In this document: one piece after another, positions 22,950-59,501 of the stretch
How the letters are laid out: every line of letters begins with the position of its first letter
Numbering within the stretch: the stretch's first letter is position 1
Source of the DNA: Fasciola hepatica
Lineage: Eukaryota; Platyhelminthes; Trematoda; Plagiorchiida; Fasciolidae
DNA length: 64,000 bases
Direction of reading: 5' to 3'
Assembly (NCBI GenBank): GCA_948099385.1
Contig: CANUEZ040000199.1
Location: forward strand, 3,854,001 to 3,918,000
Translations under genes and position numbers: made by a program
Notes under the pieces: model-generated
Told to the model about the DNA's origin: nothing
Seen by the model: the letters and a program-made list of their open reading frames with translations, nothing else
Databases searched by the model: none

Positions 22950-24450
22950 TACTCTTTGTTGTAGGAGGAGCAATGTGGAGCGCTTAGAGTTGAACCCTCC
23001 AAAAACCACATCATCGACGTATTCAATGAGGAGGCAGTTGTCGTAAACGGGTATGGGTTATATATATCAGCGGTAAACGAAAGCGATGGGAGAACGTCTT
23101 GTGTGAATGGTATTGGGGTTTCGGTGTAACGGAAAATGTTGGGGCAGGGGAACGACGCGAATATCAAGGCGAATGGACAAACCAAATTCGCGCATTTCTT
23201 CAACAGGTAATTGGGCTTCCTGTATACAAACAATGAGGTGATGCTTTCCGTGGTAGGGTTTTGGTGGTAGCCAGCATCGTGGTTTGAGATGACCGGTAGG
23301 CGTGAGGTAGCGGTGAAACGACGATTGAGTTCATCAATGTCTACTAAAAGAGACCCACAACAAGGATTGTCACTGCTTAGGCGCATGATCTTCTTCGATG
23401 TCTCCCTGCAGTTGCTGGTGGTGGTTAACGATTGGACGCAAAAAACGTTCAGCCTGTGAAGATTTGTTTTGATTGATTGTGATGGAGCTCACTTTACAGT
23501 GGTCTCTGGCCTTGAAAGCGAGTTCATCTATTCGACTCAATGTTTGCAGATGAGGGGAGGTTTACCATTCGGGTCGAATGTACAATGTTTCCATGAGGCA
23601 GCAAATATTGAAGCAGACCTTATGGTAACCAGGTAAATGTTTACAAAACAACAAGTGGTCGGACTCAGAAAATGTGCTTAGGTCAGGATGGTCAATCATT
23701 TCCCTGATTCGCGTGAGGCTTTCTGGTCATACTGTCTACTGCATACATTGCAGTCACGGCTTTGAGTGAAATGTGTGTGTCTACTCCTAGAATAAATCAT
23801 TGAAGGAACATTCCAAATCTCATGCTAAGATATGCCAATTTGAGGAGGATAGGCAATATGAAACAAGTCCGGAATATTACGAAGACAAAGATCTAGCATG
23901 GTGTCAAGTTTGATGGAGACGGTTTAAAGGTTCACCAGGTCAAGGGATATAAGGAAAATCACACTGAACCGAGTAAAATCGCCACGGGCAACACATAAGG
24001 GAGAGTCAAAAATGTTCAGTAGTTTTGTAGAGAAACTATCAGAACACTCTTTAGGCTCTGAGAGGGGACATAATGGGCAGATATACATGGTAACGAGAAT
24101 TATAGACGCATGATGACTGAGGCATTTCGATTTGCACTCTAGCAGAGAGGTGCTAATGTGAGATGAAGAATACTTGAAAAATACTTTTTCTCCGACTGAA
24201 CCGTCGTTCATTTATAAAAGTAACGAAGCCTCCTCCACGTTTGCGGTACAGTAGCGGGCAGTCGACGCAAAAGGAGTTAAAATCAACTAGTGTGATGATT
24301 TCACCAACAATATTAGCGTGGAGACAGATTTCTTGTAGGAAAATGACACCCAGTTGATTATACTCCCGAAGATGGACCAAATCATTCAATTCGGTTGATT
24401 TCCCAATCACTGGTCGAAAATTGAATCTTATGATAGTTGATAAGTACATA
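22950..24450 (-). mobile_element. decayed CR1-like endonuclease and linker
   Basis: The reverse-strand frame at 24449-24153 reads STELNDLVHLREYNQLGVIF, ANIVGEIITLVDFNSFCVDC and GGGFVTFINERRFS. This is the N-terminal pattern of an AP-type endonuclease of a CR1/Jockey-like ORF2. The later frames (to about 22950) resemble the endonuclease end and inter-domain region but are too degraded to align. No RT catalytic block follows. It may be the same family as the 6.2-7.5 kb relic, since the two carry complementary parts. Confidence 0.55.
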
Positions 24451-24609
24451 ATTGACGAGGCTTGCTTCCTTAGTCCAACTTTCCAATCAGCTCGATTTTT
24501 ACGGTGATGCTCGTTTCGCTTTCCGAAAGTTCTCTTCGTTTTCTTTCTTACTGATTCTTCAACTCTGCATTCTAAAGAGGAGTTCGATTATTTCAATGGT
24601 CTGATGAAG

Positions 24610-25930
24610 TCACGCGGATATGATACAATAATAGACATGTCGCAAATAGAACACCGTATCTATAAGAACAAAAGAAGAATAAGTAAGTAGGTGGTAAGTA
24701 AAGCGGTGGTTTAGCAAAATATTCCTGAGTTGTAACGAACAGCAAAACCAGGTTGAAGGCCTACCACACAATGCAGAGGGACCTTTTTTGTGAGGCTTAA
24801 AAAGGACATATACTCTGACGGTCGTAAAACGATGAAACTGCCCGGTAGGCCATCTCTCCTGGTAAATGGTCGCTCCGGAATGATGTGACAAAAAGCAGAA
24901 CAGATCGCATATGGAACCCCTATGAATACCCAATGTGTTCTGATGTTGTTTCATGTTTGTGGAACTCTACATGGTTCATGGGCCTGTTGGACCGAGAAAT
25001 TTTCTTCAGCACATCCAGAGAGTTGCCTACACACTTGTGGAAATAGGAACTTGTCCGGGCCAGAATCGCTTGGTTTCGCTTTTCGAAGCTGGATGCGGTC
25101 TTCACACTCGGTAACCAGATCAGATTGTCGTTACCGCGGAATTAGCTGCTACACGCATGGCGATACAGTTCTTTGTATTGTTCTCCAAACTGATCGGCTG
25201 CTTAACGGAGAGCAAAGTTGGCACAGAAGAGGAAGTAAGTTGCTCCACACACGTATGTGGTCCTTGGATGTTCTTCTTTTTCGAATTAAGGTCGTCCGTG
25301 AGCCACCAAAGAAAGCGCACAGCGCTGCTGCCTTCCGGATGCACTTGCACTTGCATAAACACTCCCTCGATGTCTGTTGTGACAGTTCCGTTCCATTCGA
25401 ACTCTTTGAAGTACTGAAACCAGGTAGCAAGTGGCACCTGGTCACTGGTATAATGTATCGCTAAGAGACCTATTTCCCTGGATGCTGCACAATCGAACAT
25501 AACAAGCAGCTTACTGGATGTTTTCGGATTGACCACGGTGTGGTTTGGCAGGTACCACTTTGGGTTGTACAAGACGTCGAGGTGCCCATCCAGAACGAGT
25601 GTAGTATATTCCGGCTCCAACTTCTCTGTATTACATTAGATTATACTAAAATGAGATATCGTTCTCTGAGGAAGTGTGTGCGACGATTTGCAGCTCATAG
25701 TTGTTCGTTCATCATTTCCGGGCCCGTGGGTACCAAGTAGAATCCACTCGAGAGCCGTTCGGATGGCGAACGGTTGTTTACCATCTTCGAGTTTTGTTCG
25801 AGTATCCAGTGGGCTTCACGCACGTGGCAGCCCAGTATTATCAGCACTGTTTTCCTTGTTGTTCCTTCAGCTGTTGCAGAGGAAAGTGGTGTCCGAACCG
25901 CTGGCCATAAATGCATAGCCTGTTATTTCC
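24610..25930 (-). mobile_element. BEL/Pao LTR retrotransposon relic (protease end and RT)
   Basis: Reverse strand. 25916-25695 encodes LGCHVREAHWILEQNSKMVN, like the end of a BEL/Pao aspartic protease. 25620-25120 encodes YLPNHTVVNPKTSSKLLVMF-DCAA, TTDIEGVFMQVQVHPE and AVRFLWWLTDDLNS, the fingers/palm blocks specific to BEL/Pao RT. 25105-24920 resembles the segment after the catalytic DD (DNLIWLPSVKT). 24900-24610 holds a degenerate REMAYRAVSSFYD block. The assignment to BEL/Pao rather than Gypsy rests on the FLWW and DCAA motifs. Several stops; no LTRs seen. Confidence 0.78.
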
Positions 25931-26185
25931 CATTCGATCCACTTGTACAGGCCGGTATGAGACACTACATTTGAAATGTTGTGCTCGAAATGAACGGTCA
26001 TGTGCTCAGACAGACATTCCAGCACGCACACGCACACTGCAAACACTTGAACCAAATATCTTGCATCCATGATCACACTCATCGCAGTCGTACACACACG
26101 TACACAATTGACGTTAGTCCTGGTTCGTCCGAGACAGCACTGACCAATGAGATCGTGTCACTTGTCGAGCGATCTCGTGTGGTCC

Positions 26186-26395
26186 GATTCGATTGTGCAC
26201 TCGGCCTACGCTTTCACTTGCATCCATCGTTGACTGACATGCATGCTACGTGTATGCATGTCTACTTGTTTGCTTGCGCTTGTGCTTGGCGTACGTTGCT
26301 ACTGTATACACATTCATCCATTCAGGTGTAACTTCCTTCTGCTTACTTAATTTGGGACACAACATGAACCGTTCAGCAAATTCGAGTCCTAACGT
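26186..26395 (+). repeat. 210-bp direct repeat, left copy
   Basis: Identical to 28347-28556 except for one base (GATTCGATTG here, GATTCGGTTG there). The two copies bracket the 1.95-kb duplicon exactly. The match can be extended leftwards by GTCC, shared with the duplicon end. This sequence is not present at the source locus near 11.2 or 13.2 kb, so it is target sequence duplicated on insertion. Confidence 0.92.
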
Positions 26396-26924
26396 GTGGA
26401 ACTCACTGCCAGCTGACGAGGTGGAAAAGGACATATACAAACTTTTCAAAAGAAGACTTGATGCATATCTGATGGATCTTTGGCCTGAATCACTGTCGTA
26501 AGGCCACCGCTAAGGGTGGAACGTGATGTCGCTCATGAGAGAGGTGTCTCAGTGCCTTTCATTCCGAAAACTTGAACATGAAACTTGAAAATATGATGGG
26601 TCTCAAGGCGGGAGATTCTCCTTCTCGGGTGTCACAATCTCGTTATTGCTATCCGTGCTTCGACCAGTGATTTAGATGAGGATCCTGTGTGATAAACGGC
26701 TAGTTTCCAATGAAGCAAGAAGAGTAATGCGGTAAGCAATGAAATTGGTCACGTTTGTTATATGCACTCATCCGCACATCGTAGACGATTGCGCGAATTT
26801 CATACAATACAGAGGAGTTATTGTCCGAATGAATCAAACATCAGGATTGGGTCGGAATCAGGGAAGACTGAACCAGTGTGGTCACTGATGTTTGTCCGGA
26901 TAGAGATTCATAGAAAACAATTTG

Positions 26925-28346
<1,422 letters not shown>

Positions 28347-28556
28347 GATTCGGTTGTGCACTCGGCCTACGCTTTCACTTGCATCCATCGTTGACTGACA
28401 TGCATGCTACGTGTATGCATGTCTACTTGTTTGCTTGCGCTTGTGCTTGGCGTACGTTGCTACTGTATACACATTCATCCATTCAGGTGTAACTTCCTTC
28501 TGCTTACTTAATTTGGGACACAACATGAACCGTTCAGCAAATTCGAGTCCTAACGT
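28347..28556 (+). repeat. 210-bp direct repeat, right copy
   Basis: Matches 26186-26395 at all but one position. It ends at CCTAACGT, immediately before sequence (ACGAGTCC...) that has no counterpart at the left junction and so represents the original right flank of the target. Confidence 0.92.
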
Positions 28557-30137
28557 ACGAGTCCGTGATGGTGAGTCTAACAACAGCATTGATTACATCG
28601 GCTATCTGATTGGCATTCTCACAACTTGTGGTTTCTTCCCAAACATTGAAAGCATTGTGGGCAGGCGCCGATGTGCTGTCTGCTAAAGAGGCTTGGCCGT
28701 CTGTCAATGCCTAGCTCAACAGGTCTTTACACTTTGACTGACATTCTTACAATACGTGAGTGACTTGCAGTTTACATGCAACAGAAATCAAACCGGTCAC
28801 ATGAAGTGCATCCATTTTGAAAGCCACATACAAGTAGCGCCAGCATCTGTACTGGTTTAGTCACCCCGGCCTGTATGTATATATGCGAGTGTTCGTGAGT
28901 ATGCGTAGGTGTATTCTTATATGTGTGTACGTGTATTTGGATGTATGTATATATGTATATGAACGCTCACCGAAAGCGATTTTTACATTTATGGAATCTG
29001 AGCTCAAGTCCAAAGTGCTGTGTCAACCGGCCTTCTGCACTGTTTGTGGATGTAATTTGTCATCATCTACTGTCCTTCATCAGCATCAAGTAAAATCCAG
29101 TCAGCAGTGAGTGACCAACGTAGATCAAGTGCAGCTGACTCGACTGATGGGTGTTGCCGATAGTCAATCGGATCGTGGGAACGATATTCCTTACAGGGCA
29201 GTGAATCAGTGCTCATCTTAATCACACGACAAATAAACGTGCGCGTAGGTCATGAGAATCGACGAATTTCAGTTGGGTGGATTATCGATCAATACTGGAG
29301 TGGTTCGGCGCAAGACATTTCTCATCATGCCTAAAAGACGCAAGACGAAGTATACATCGCCCACAACATCTCTTGGCGGCAATCATCTGGACCACTGACT
29401 TTGTCACACTTCATCTTGATCACGCACCCCGTTTACTTGAAAGGAACCTATCACCCATGCATTCGTCGTTTAGTGTTATTAGGGTGCCTAGAACAGTTAG
29501 ACTACACCAAAATGTTAGTCAAGTGTGCTGACATTCTTCCTTACATACAGTTTCCACGTACACCATTTTAACTGCTTCAGTTATGTGGTATGTGGTGATT
29601 TCTTAGGTTCGCGTACTAACAAGTGTCTGAGTATGTGGATAGCTTCAGCGTATTATTTGTGCTTGCTCCGTACGAGAACCATACTGATGCACAGAATCAC
29701 AATTACAGTGTGCTGAAAAAATTGACACTGTCCTTTGAAATTTACAAATTCCTACTCTACCTGTACACACTGAAGGAAATGGAATGTTCAACTGATTGGA
29801 GCTGCCAATGTTCCAGTAAATTTGCAGCAAAAATAACTAAGGCGAAAGATTTTTTTATTCATTCGTAGAGTGAGATATGGTATAGAAATAAAACAATAAA
29901 TGTGAGAAGAATCAAATTTTGAACGAGAATGCCAAACTTCTGTGACCGAGGGATAAGAGCATTTTTTGGATTGGTTGACAACAGAATGTGATGCTAGTGA
30001 ATAATAGACGAAGCTTGTCGAAGACACTGTGACATCTAAATAATGTGATGACAGTGAGTTGAATCAGGTGAACATTTTTCGTTATTTTTTGATATAAATA
30101 AAAGTGGTGCATTTCGAATAGGATTCATGACTGTATA
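28557..30137. other. intergenic; GTAT-rich patch and a weak zinc-finger-like ORF
   Basis: 28870-28960 is rich in GTATGT/GTGT units. An ORF around 29000-29110 includes CTVCGCNLSSSTVLHQHQ, a C-x2-C...H-x-H pattern that faintly resembles a C2H2 finger such as those at the N-terminus of some non-LTR elements. It is too short to assign. The rest shows nothing recognisable. It lies downstream of the 3' end of the reverse-strand gene. Confidence 0.35.
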
Positions 30138-30143
30138 TTTATT
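30138..30143 (-). terminator. poly(A) signal AATAAA
   Basis: Reverse-strand AATAAA lies 31 nt after the TAA stop of the last predicted exon (30175-30177). This is a short but plausible 3' UTR for the multi-exon gene at 30-53 kb. Confidence 0.6.
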
Positions 30144-30174
30144 CAAAACTAATGGTGGCAGCGAGTCAATAACA

Positions 30175-52564
<22,390 letters not shown>

Positions 52565-55100
52565 CTAAGGATTTAAAACAGAACAAAACAAGAAATTTTC
52601 GAAACGAAACATGACTTAGTTTAACACCAGCAAAAGACGACTTCTGCAGTGCAGTATTTCAAAACATAGTATTGATGAAGGTGAAAATAGTCAGAATTGC
52701 ATGTAGTCTAAATCTCATTCATCATTTGTAGTTTGGGATTCAGCATTGCTCAGGAGAGTCAAATTGATGCTCGAAAATAATGAAAAAGTGATGTGCAAAT
52801 GGATTTATTATTGGTGATTAGCAAAATACTTCAAATAATACGATTGAACATACCCAACGGACAGTACTGTAGAAACAGTAAAAGTATTACTGCATGAAAC
52901 ATGATCGACAACTTTCAGTGATGACACCGAAATTGATGGGGACCCGCTTATTAGAGAAATTTACACAATGTCTACCGTGAGGTAGCGGTTTTTAATTCGC
53001 CAAAATACGATTGATTTAAAACTGAACAGCCAGTCCCAAAATGTTAGGATAATTTGCCAATCAAATGAGAGAAAAATAGCAAGTGGAAAAAAGCGAAGCT
53101 TTAGTTACAATGAAAAACAAATTGCAAGAAGTATTACTAATGCAGATCAGTTTAGCTTGGCCATTACACTCTGATTCCAATCTAGCTGTCAAATGACAAT
53201 AACAAGTAGGTATATTGAAGAAGCTTTCCAAATAGATGCGAATTGACTAAGAAAACCCTTTTTCATATGGAAGTTAGTTCCAGACTAAAGCTATAAACAA
53301 TTTACAGCAATGAATGAAAAATGAATGGAATGGAAAAATTTCAATAAAGTTTTCACGATGGATGTTCGTCTGGAGATAAATTTTGATTACCAAGTGAGAT
53401 CCACCTTAAAATTGTCATAAATGTTCCAGCTATATTTCAAAAGGGTGTTCAAATTCGTGTCACTGTTACAGCTCTTGTATGGGCATTCTTATGGGTCAGG
53501 TCAGGTAAAAATTTCAAGTCAAATCAAGTCATATGCCTGCAGTATTCACCCCATGCAGTGAGTATTCATCTGTCATATGAAAATAACATTTATTGATTGA
53601 ATAGGAAAAAATCAAGCAAGCATGGCCACCAGCTCAGTTATAGCATGATCATGCTTGTTAAGAAGTCTGACGAGACAGGAGACAAAATAACATTTGTATG
53701 ATTTTGACGAGCAAGCAATTGCAACTAGGTGGGGTGGAATGATTCGGAACATGCCTGACAGGATCGCGGTGAAATAGGTGTCAAGGCGTCAGCTAACGTT
53801 TTTTCGAACAGACTTGGCAAACACAGGAATACTGTATTGCCTATTAGTGGGAGGAGGATATACGATCGGTATACCGCTACATTAAGAAACAGTCTTCAGC
53901 AACCTGATGTTAAAGTAGAAGCATATTTGATAGACAGTGAGATGTCGAAAGCTGGCATGATAAACAGATACGAAGGGAATAAATGGAACCTTGTAGAACA
54001 CTGGGTTTCAAAGTTGTAAGGGAAGAGGCCCTGCCACGATAGCATGTGAATTAGTGGAGTTTACCGAATCAATCACATGATCAAGCATTGACAGAAGATA
54101 AAATTCCGCCCGCAGAAAGAACGCGGAGTAAATTCCCTCTTTCAGTATAGCTGAAGGTGTCATTGTAGTCTAAAAGAGCACTAAGCGAACTTTACTTTAC
54201 TTGTCTAGGGATGGCAGAATGTGATGGCATAAATAGCCATGGGCATCCAGCTGTTCGGGGATTCCACTTGATTGAGGCTTCCGAATAATCTTTTTGTATG
54301 TCGTATTGGCTATCACTCGAGTTTGGGACTGAAACAGAATAATAAGTGCTTTCATATGAGAGATAACACATATAGACCTTTGGTTCCAATACGAGTCCAG
54401 TATACTCGTAGATTACGGTATTTATGGGTCAGGGATAAAATTGGTATTTTTTTCGTCTAAGAAATGTTAGCAGGACATTTTCGGAAACCGTGATATGATG
54501 GGGTGCAAAATAGGCTACACTTTATTTGCGCATGTAATGAACATATTGTATTGGCTCTGGCTCAGATCAGTTTCAATCACTCCTAAATAATACATTAAAC
54601 TTTAAAAATCTGTAGGTGAATTGAGTCGACCAATATAAATCTTATATGAATTTATTGGAAATTCAAATTTCAAGAAAACTATCAAAACTCCTCAGCCTGC
54701 TTTACCCATCTAAAGAGCAGAAATAAGAAATGGACAGGGCTCAAGCAAATATACAAAATTCTCTACTTTAATTGGCCTCAGAAAAGTCAATTCCCTTAAC
54801 GGTATATATAAAATTTGTCGCACGGGAGAATATATGGAATTGTTTGTTTGTGGCTGGAATTTACCGGAAGCTCTGATTTAGCACAACCGTGATTGATTGG
54901 AGGTTTGATTCCGACTCTTGGTGTTGGACTTTTGCATGAAAAATCTAAATGAATTTCTCATTATGTTATAGCCATGCTGCTTAAGCCAGTGATAAATTTG
55001 ATAGAGTTGTTTCATAGTCTATTCCGTCGCATTCAGTTGTGTGATATTTGTCCCGCTGGTAAGTGACTAATCAGGATAGTCCAGTTATGTAATGTATATC
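52565..55100. other. upstream region or intron, no confident feature
   Basis: Should hold the 5' exons or promoter of the reverse-strand gene, and 5' exons of the forward-strand gene, but none could be supported. A 60-codon forward ORF at 53837-54019 has no motif. Confidence 0.3.
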
Positions 55101-55154
55101 CTTGGAAGAGTGGTTTTTGCTGTATCGAATATTCGCTTGTTATTCACATTCGAC

Positions 55155-55245
55155 TGGCCGTAGTACCGTAGCTCCGACAGTGGCGCATCTTCTCGGTAGA
55201 CAGAAGGTTGTCGTTTCAGTCCTGGCTGGTGGCGTTGCACTTTTG
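55155..55245 (+). repeat. possible degenerate tRNA-like (SINE head) sequence
   Basis: CCGTAGCTCCGACAGTGGCGCATC resembles a Pol III A box region and GTTTCAGTCCTGG a B box, with tRNA-like spacing. No acceptor stem could be formed, so this is tentative. Confidence 0.3.
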
Positions 55246-55412
55246 GAGGCGAAGAAAGCAATTTTAATTAGCTTTGGGCCGTGCTCCTACTGCCAGTAAT
55301 ATATTTGATGAGTAAAAAATATAAATGGGAAGTAGATAGAATGACTGCACGTCATTGTTATTAAAAGATCACATACTCTTCACGTAGCGCCTCTTATACA
55401 TTGAATTACCAG

Positions 55413-55582
55413 TATGTACAGCTGGGATCCATTCTTCTCCCAGAAACCTGGCCATACAAATGAATTGGAAGCAGAACTGTTTAATCTGGAAGATTCATTT
55501 ACGTCGGTTTCGACAAAAAATATAATCCTAACGGCAAACCAGGGATTACCAATTGATATTCAAGTTAGTGAAAACCTTGTTC
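55413..55582 (+). CDS. exon
   Basis: Acceptor TTGAATTACCAG, phase 2 in. Encodes MYSWDPFFSQKPGHTNELEA, LFNLEDSFTSVSTKNIILTA, NQGLPIDIQVSENLV. Donor C|GTAATA (phase 1 out) fits the next exon. An alternative donor GTTAGT at 55564 would not, and the frame stays open to 55608. Confidence 0.5.
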
Positions 55583-58500
55583 GTAATATACGTAGAAAAC
55601 ACGAATAGAGAACAAGCTCGTTTTCAGTAACATCATCCTCGTGGCTAATATAGTTACATTTATAGGTTAGAAATGCATAAGTTATGAACTATGTCTGTGT
55701 GCTAAAGTGTGATTGGACGGTCATCAAAATTGGTGTTTCGTAGTTAGGAAAGACATAAAGGGAATGTTGTTGCTCCGTGGTTGGGAAAAAGACCAGTGAA
55801 AGAATGAACATGAGTTTTGGGGATTACACATTTCCGGCCTAAACCAAAGGGTCAAAGTCTAGGTCATACCGAATTCCAGGGTCTTTCTCGAATCGCGGTA
55901 AGGATAGTTTGTGTGCCTTAACAAAACGTTTCTGAGAAAAAAACAATGGATTGAATAATCTGATCGATATAGCCTTTGCAGTTGTCAGACGTTGTTTTCA
56001 AGCGAATTCCGGTGCGTTCGTGAGGACTCTGTAGACCGTTTCGAACGCGTTGTCGTCTATGTAATAGTCAGTATTTACAAGGTGCGCCAGAATTGCACTG
56101 GCAATGAATTTCCTGTCTCCCGTAGTAAGTCAAGTTGGTTTGTGCTTTTTGATCCTTTGTGGTAATTGCCGTGTCGTTCCACCCATAAAGCTTGCCGAAC
56201 ATGAGCGAACAAACGAGTATGTTATCATGGATGTGATGAGAACAGGTAACTTGTCTTCCAGATTCGTTGAGATCACTGGTCGACTGGTGAAGCGGGCACG
56301 CAGTTTGGGAGCGGGAAAGGTGCAAGCGATTGTCTTTTCCAAGCGTCCTATTAGTAACCCCTACGAAAAGGAGTTGAATTCGTAACTCTTTCTTCTTGAT
56401 GGTCACTCAAGTTTGTCTTGTTGCTCATTCTGCCATGTTCTTCTGAATGAAGCGGTCGGGGTATCCGAAAGCCAGAACCGTTTGCCTTACCATGTCTAAT
56501 TGTTCATTCACCGCCTCATCCACGCAAATCATTTGCACACGGGCTCTAAGGGTGTGAATGAGGTTACGTTTACGCCCATTAGATACAAAACTGGCGGCAT
56601 ACTCGCAGGAAATCGCACAAGTATGATCTTGAACTCAGTCTTGTGAGATATCTTAAACAAAGGGAATAAACTACAGTTGAGCTTGAAGTGATGCTTTTGA
56701 CCATTTGATATGTGAAGTAGAACGTGAAAATTCACTTCTCGGATGGTAATAGGCATCTGCTTGAGTTGACTGGGAGCTTTGCAATATTAACTTTGAATTT
56801 AGGCTTGTTAAAGCCGAAACAACCTACATGGTTATAGTTGTTATTCTACACAAGGACACTCAAAATTGCTTTTATAAATTTTCAACGAAACCAGTGGTTG
56901 CATTTAGAGAATTCACGAAGCGAGTGATAAGGTCTAGGTTTTGTGATTATCCACCCCTCCCCCTATTGTGCTCGGTTTACCCAATAGTTCAAAAATGTGT
57001 TGTAAATTACCCGTCAACGACGAACGATGCTTCATTGATTTGGTACGATTGATCAAGGCGGCTTGCTAGTAAATCGATTGTGCTTAGCATGTGTTCTGCC
57101 TGAGCACTGTGATTGGTCGCATTAGACCGTTTTGCATTTCGTATTACACACACGTGGCTGTGTGTGTCAATGTGCTCACTTTTTGATATCTCGTGCTTAT
57201 AGCAATAACCGCACACGTTTGCATGATCACATCTCAGTGTTATTTGCTCATTTTAAGTCCTTCGTGAATCAAAAATTTTGTTCTATCATGAAACCTGTGG
57301 TTATTTTATGGGATATTGTTTGCCTAATAGGTTTTAGTGAAACGGAAAATGCAATTGATGTCGTTTAGTTCGGTTTCGTGTATCAAAACACATAACTTTA
57401 TTTAAACTACATCCGAGAAAAATTATGATATTTTTTTGTGTAATTACAGAGGTTTTCCAAGGCAATGTACTTGGTGAGTTGACCAACACCAGATTTCATG
57501 TTGCTTGAATCCGTCTATCGTATTCTGTCATTGCCTAATTGGTGTCTAATTTTGTATCCGTGGTGATAAGGAAGTAATGAAATCTCTGATTTTTTTCTTA
57601 TTTTACGACCTAGTTTACGAAATCAAATTTCAAAACCGAAACGCGGAACGGTCAGTGAAACACTATACAAAGCCATCCAGCTCCTAAATAGTGTACCCAT
57701 TTGCAAAGTGGTAGATGACAACGACCTGAATGTTTGAGTTATAATATATCTGCATATATTGCCCTTTACATTTTACCTACCTAATTTTATCTATCACATT
57801 GATCAGACGGTTTTGTAAATGGGTTGGAAAAGGAGCTACACTTACATTGGATGTTCCGGACAATTGCAGTTTGCTCGGAGTGGATTACCCAACATTCATT
57901 TCTTCTTAGAGCGCATAGATACAAATGCTGATGTCAGCTGTCTGGATTATTCTGCAAAAATGTTCAACCGTATGAGTAAAAAATGAAAATACATGGAACG
58001 ATGGACTTAGAAGACTTCGAAATGAAGAGTAATGAAGCTTGCTTTACTTCACAAGGGTTTATTACTATTGGTTTCAGAAAGTCGCGCACAAACCAATGAT
58101 CTAGATAATATGATTTTTCTTTAACATGATTGGCATATTGTAGTAGATTATATCTGATATTATGATACTAAAGAGTAGGAATTGTTGGGCACCGACTGAA
58201 AGTGTTCGAAAGAATTTTGGTAATAAATACAGCGATGTCCTGGAACAAACTATTGGAATTGGAAAGAACACTGGATTCGCATAGAGGCACGCTAATTGCA
58301 ATTAAATTGCTGCAGATTTTTTTTCTATCCCCAGATACTGTAATACAAGGTGACGCAATAAGTAAGTATAGCCCTTCACGTCACCCACAGGAAGGTGACG
58401 AGAAAAACGTTATTGTGTATGCACGTTTTCATGGTGACAGTTCCCCTATTTGCGCCCTACTTCATAAAATACTTTCTTGAATAATGAATATTTTTCGAGC

Positions 58501-59501
58501 ACACTATTTACAAACATTTCAATCTATTATACTTTGCTATATTTTTTTATTCAAATATGATCACAACGTATGTAATACGCATGGTTATTTTCGATTCTGA
58601 TGCATCGTTTTCAGACAAGGTTTTCAGTATTCCGAGTCGGACTGGTTGGAAATTAGGCGCCTCTCAGAGGAAAGCCATATTTCACGTAAAAACCAAACAC
58701 GATTAGGGGTAAGTGGTGGAGATGTTGCCCTCGGTTACATGTTGATCAAAGGTGCAATGAAATCAGTTTTCAGAGGAAATAATCTATACTTCGCTTCAAA
58801 TTAAGTAAACCTGACGTGTCAGAACCGAGATCGGTTCGGAATGTATCGAAAAATCGATGCGCCATGAGAAATGCTGTGGTAAAGTTTTATTGTTTAATAA
58901 CACAGTGTAGTCGAAATCGTTGGTAAGTTATCGACGTTTTGGTCACCACGGGTAACCTTTTACGAGACTCTTATTAAACAATAAAATTCCACCTTGAGTG
59001 AACTCGCTTTGAAACAACACAAAGAACAGTCGTTGCCAATTCCATCCTGGCGAAAATGTCTCCTTTCTTAGAGTCGAACTTCCTAAAATAACTCAAAATT
59101 CGGTTTGTCACTCTGACAGTATTCTGTAAATACTATCGGAGTAATTTTTCAATGGATAATCAATAAACTGTTTTTCTTATTCGGGTTGCTGTTTGCACTG
59201 AAGTAGACTTCTTTTCCTAAGCTCAAAGAAAATATTATTTAGTAGGGGTGATTATGTGTGAGTGGACTCAATGATAATGATTGGCATTCGATTGATCAGT
59301 GGTCAATGATATTGAACTAAAAACAAAGTAAAATTACAGGGAATAATTAGAAAAACTACCAGTTCATTGATCACTGACTTGCAGCTTTCTTATTGTACTC
59401 TATCCTTACAGTTGGAGCTTTGCTTGAAGAGGGAACAACATGAACTGATGAAAGGCAATCGTGTGTACACAAACTGGATGGGGGATTTACTGGAACCATG
59501 A
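55413..59501 (+). CDS. 3' part of a multi-exon gene of unknown function
   Basis: Five forward-strand exons (55413-55582, 57910-57969, 58179-58361, 58620-58708, 59412-59501) form one phase-consistent frame ending in TGA, followed by AATAAA at 59684. About 197 codons are visible; the first exon starts in phase 2, so more lies upstream. The protein is charged, rich in Leu and Glu, mostly helix-like, with no signal peptide, membrane segment or cysteine pattern. I do not recognise the family. A reverse-strand PLE relic occupies the first visible intron. The model rests on splice logic only; the acceptor at 58620 and the donor at 55582 have alternatives. Confidence 0.5.
55840..56760 (-). mobile_element. 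Penelope-like element C fragment (linker and GIY-YIG), intronic
   Basis: Reverse strand. ICVDEAVNEQLDMVRQTVLA, FGYPDRFIQKNM (about 56530-56430) is the thumb/linker. The endonuclease core reads SFVRSCSASFMGGTTRQLPQ (about 56220-56160), with YVGRTTR changed to FMGGTTR. ASAILAHLVNTDYYIDDN and the C-terminal RFVKAHKLSLPRF follow to about 55840. It belongs to a family distinct from the 12/27/40-kb PLEs. Frameshifts are present. Confidence 0.72.
56761..57909. other. intron; short TG/CA-rich patch
   Basis: An imperfect ACACAC/GTGTGTG stretch occurs at about 57147-57168. No exon supported. Confidence 0.35.
57910..57969 (+). CDS. short exon
   Basis: Strong acceptor ATTCATTTCTTCTTAG and donor AACC|GTATGA, 60 nt, phase 1 in and out. 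Encodes RIDTNADVSCLDYSAKMFN. Confidence 0.5.
58179..58361 (+). CDS. exon
   Basis: Acceptor ACTAAAGAGTAG (preceded by a TACTAA branch-like site), donor ATAA|GTAAGT (strong), 183 nt, phase 1 in and out. Encodes IVGHRLKVFERILVINTAMS, WNKLLELERTLDSHRGTLIA, IKLLQIFFLSPDTVIQGDAI. The frame also stays open past the donor to 58480. Confidence 0.5.
58620..58708 (+). CDS. exon
   Basis: Encodes FQYSESDWLEIRRLSEESHI, SRKNQTRLG, ending at donor GGG|GTAAGT in phase 0. Two acceptors lie close together: TTTTCAG at 58614 (phase 2) and ACAAG at 58619 (phase 1). Only the second keeps the frame of the previous exon. Confidence 0.55.
59412..59501 (+). CDS. terminal exon with stop codon
   Basis: Very good acceptor (TCTTATTGTACTCTATCCTTACAG), phase 0 in. 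Encodes LELCLKREQHELMKGNRVYT, NWMGDLLEP and TGA at 59499-59501. The overlapping reverse-strand ORF here is less convincing. Confidence 0.6.
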   Translation: MELCLKREQHELMKGNRVYTNWMGDLLEP

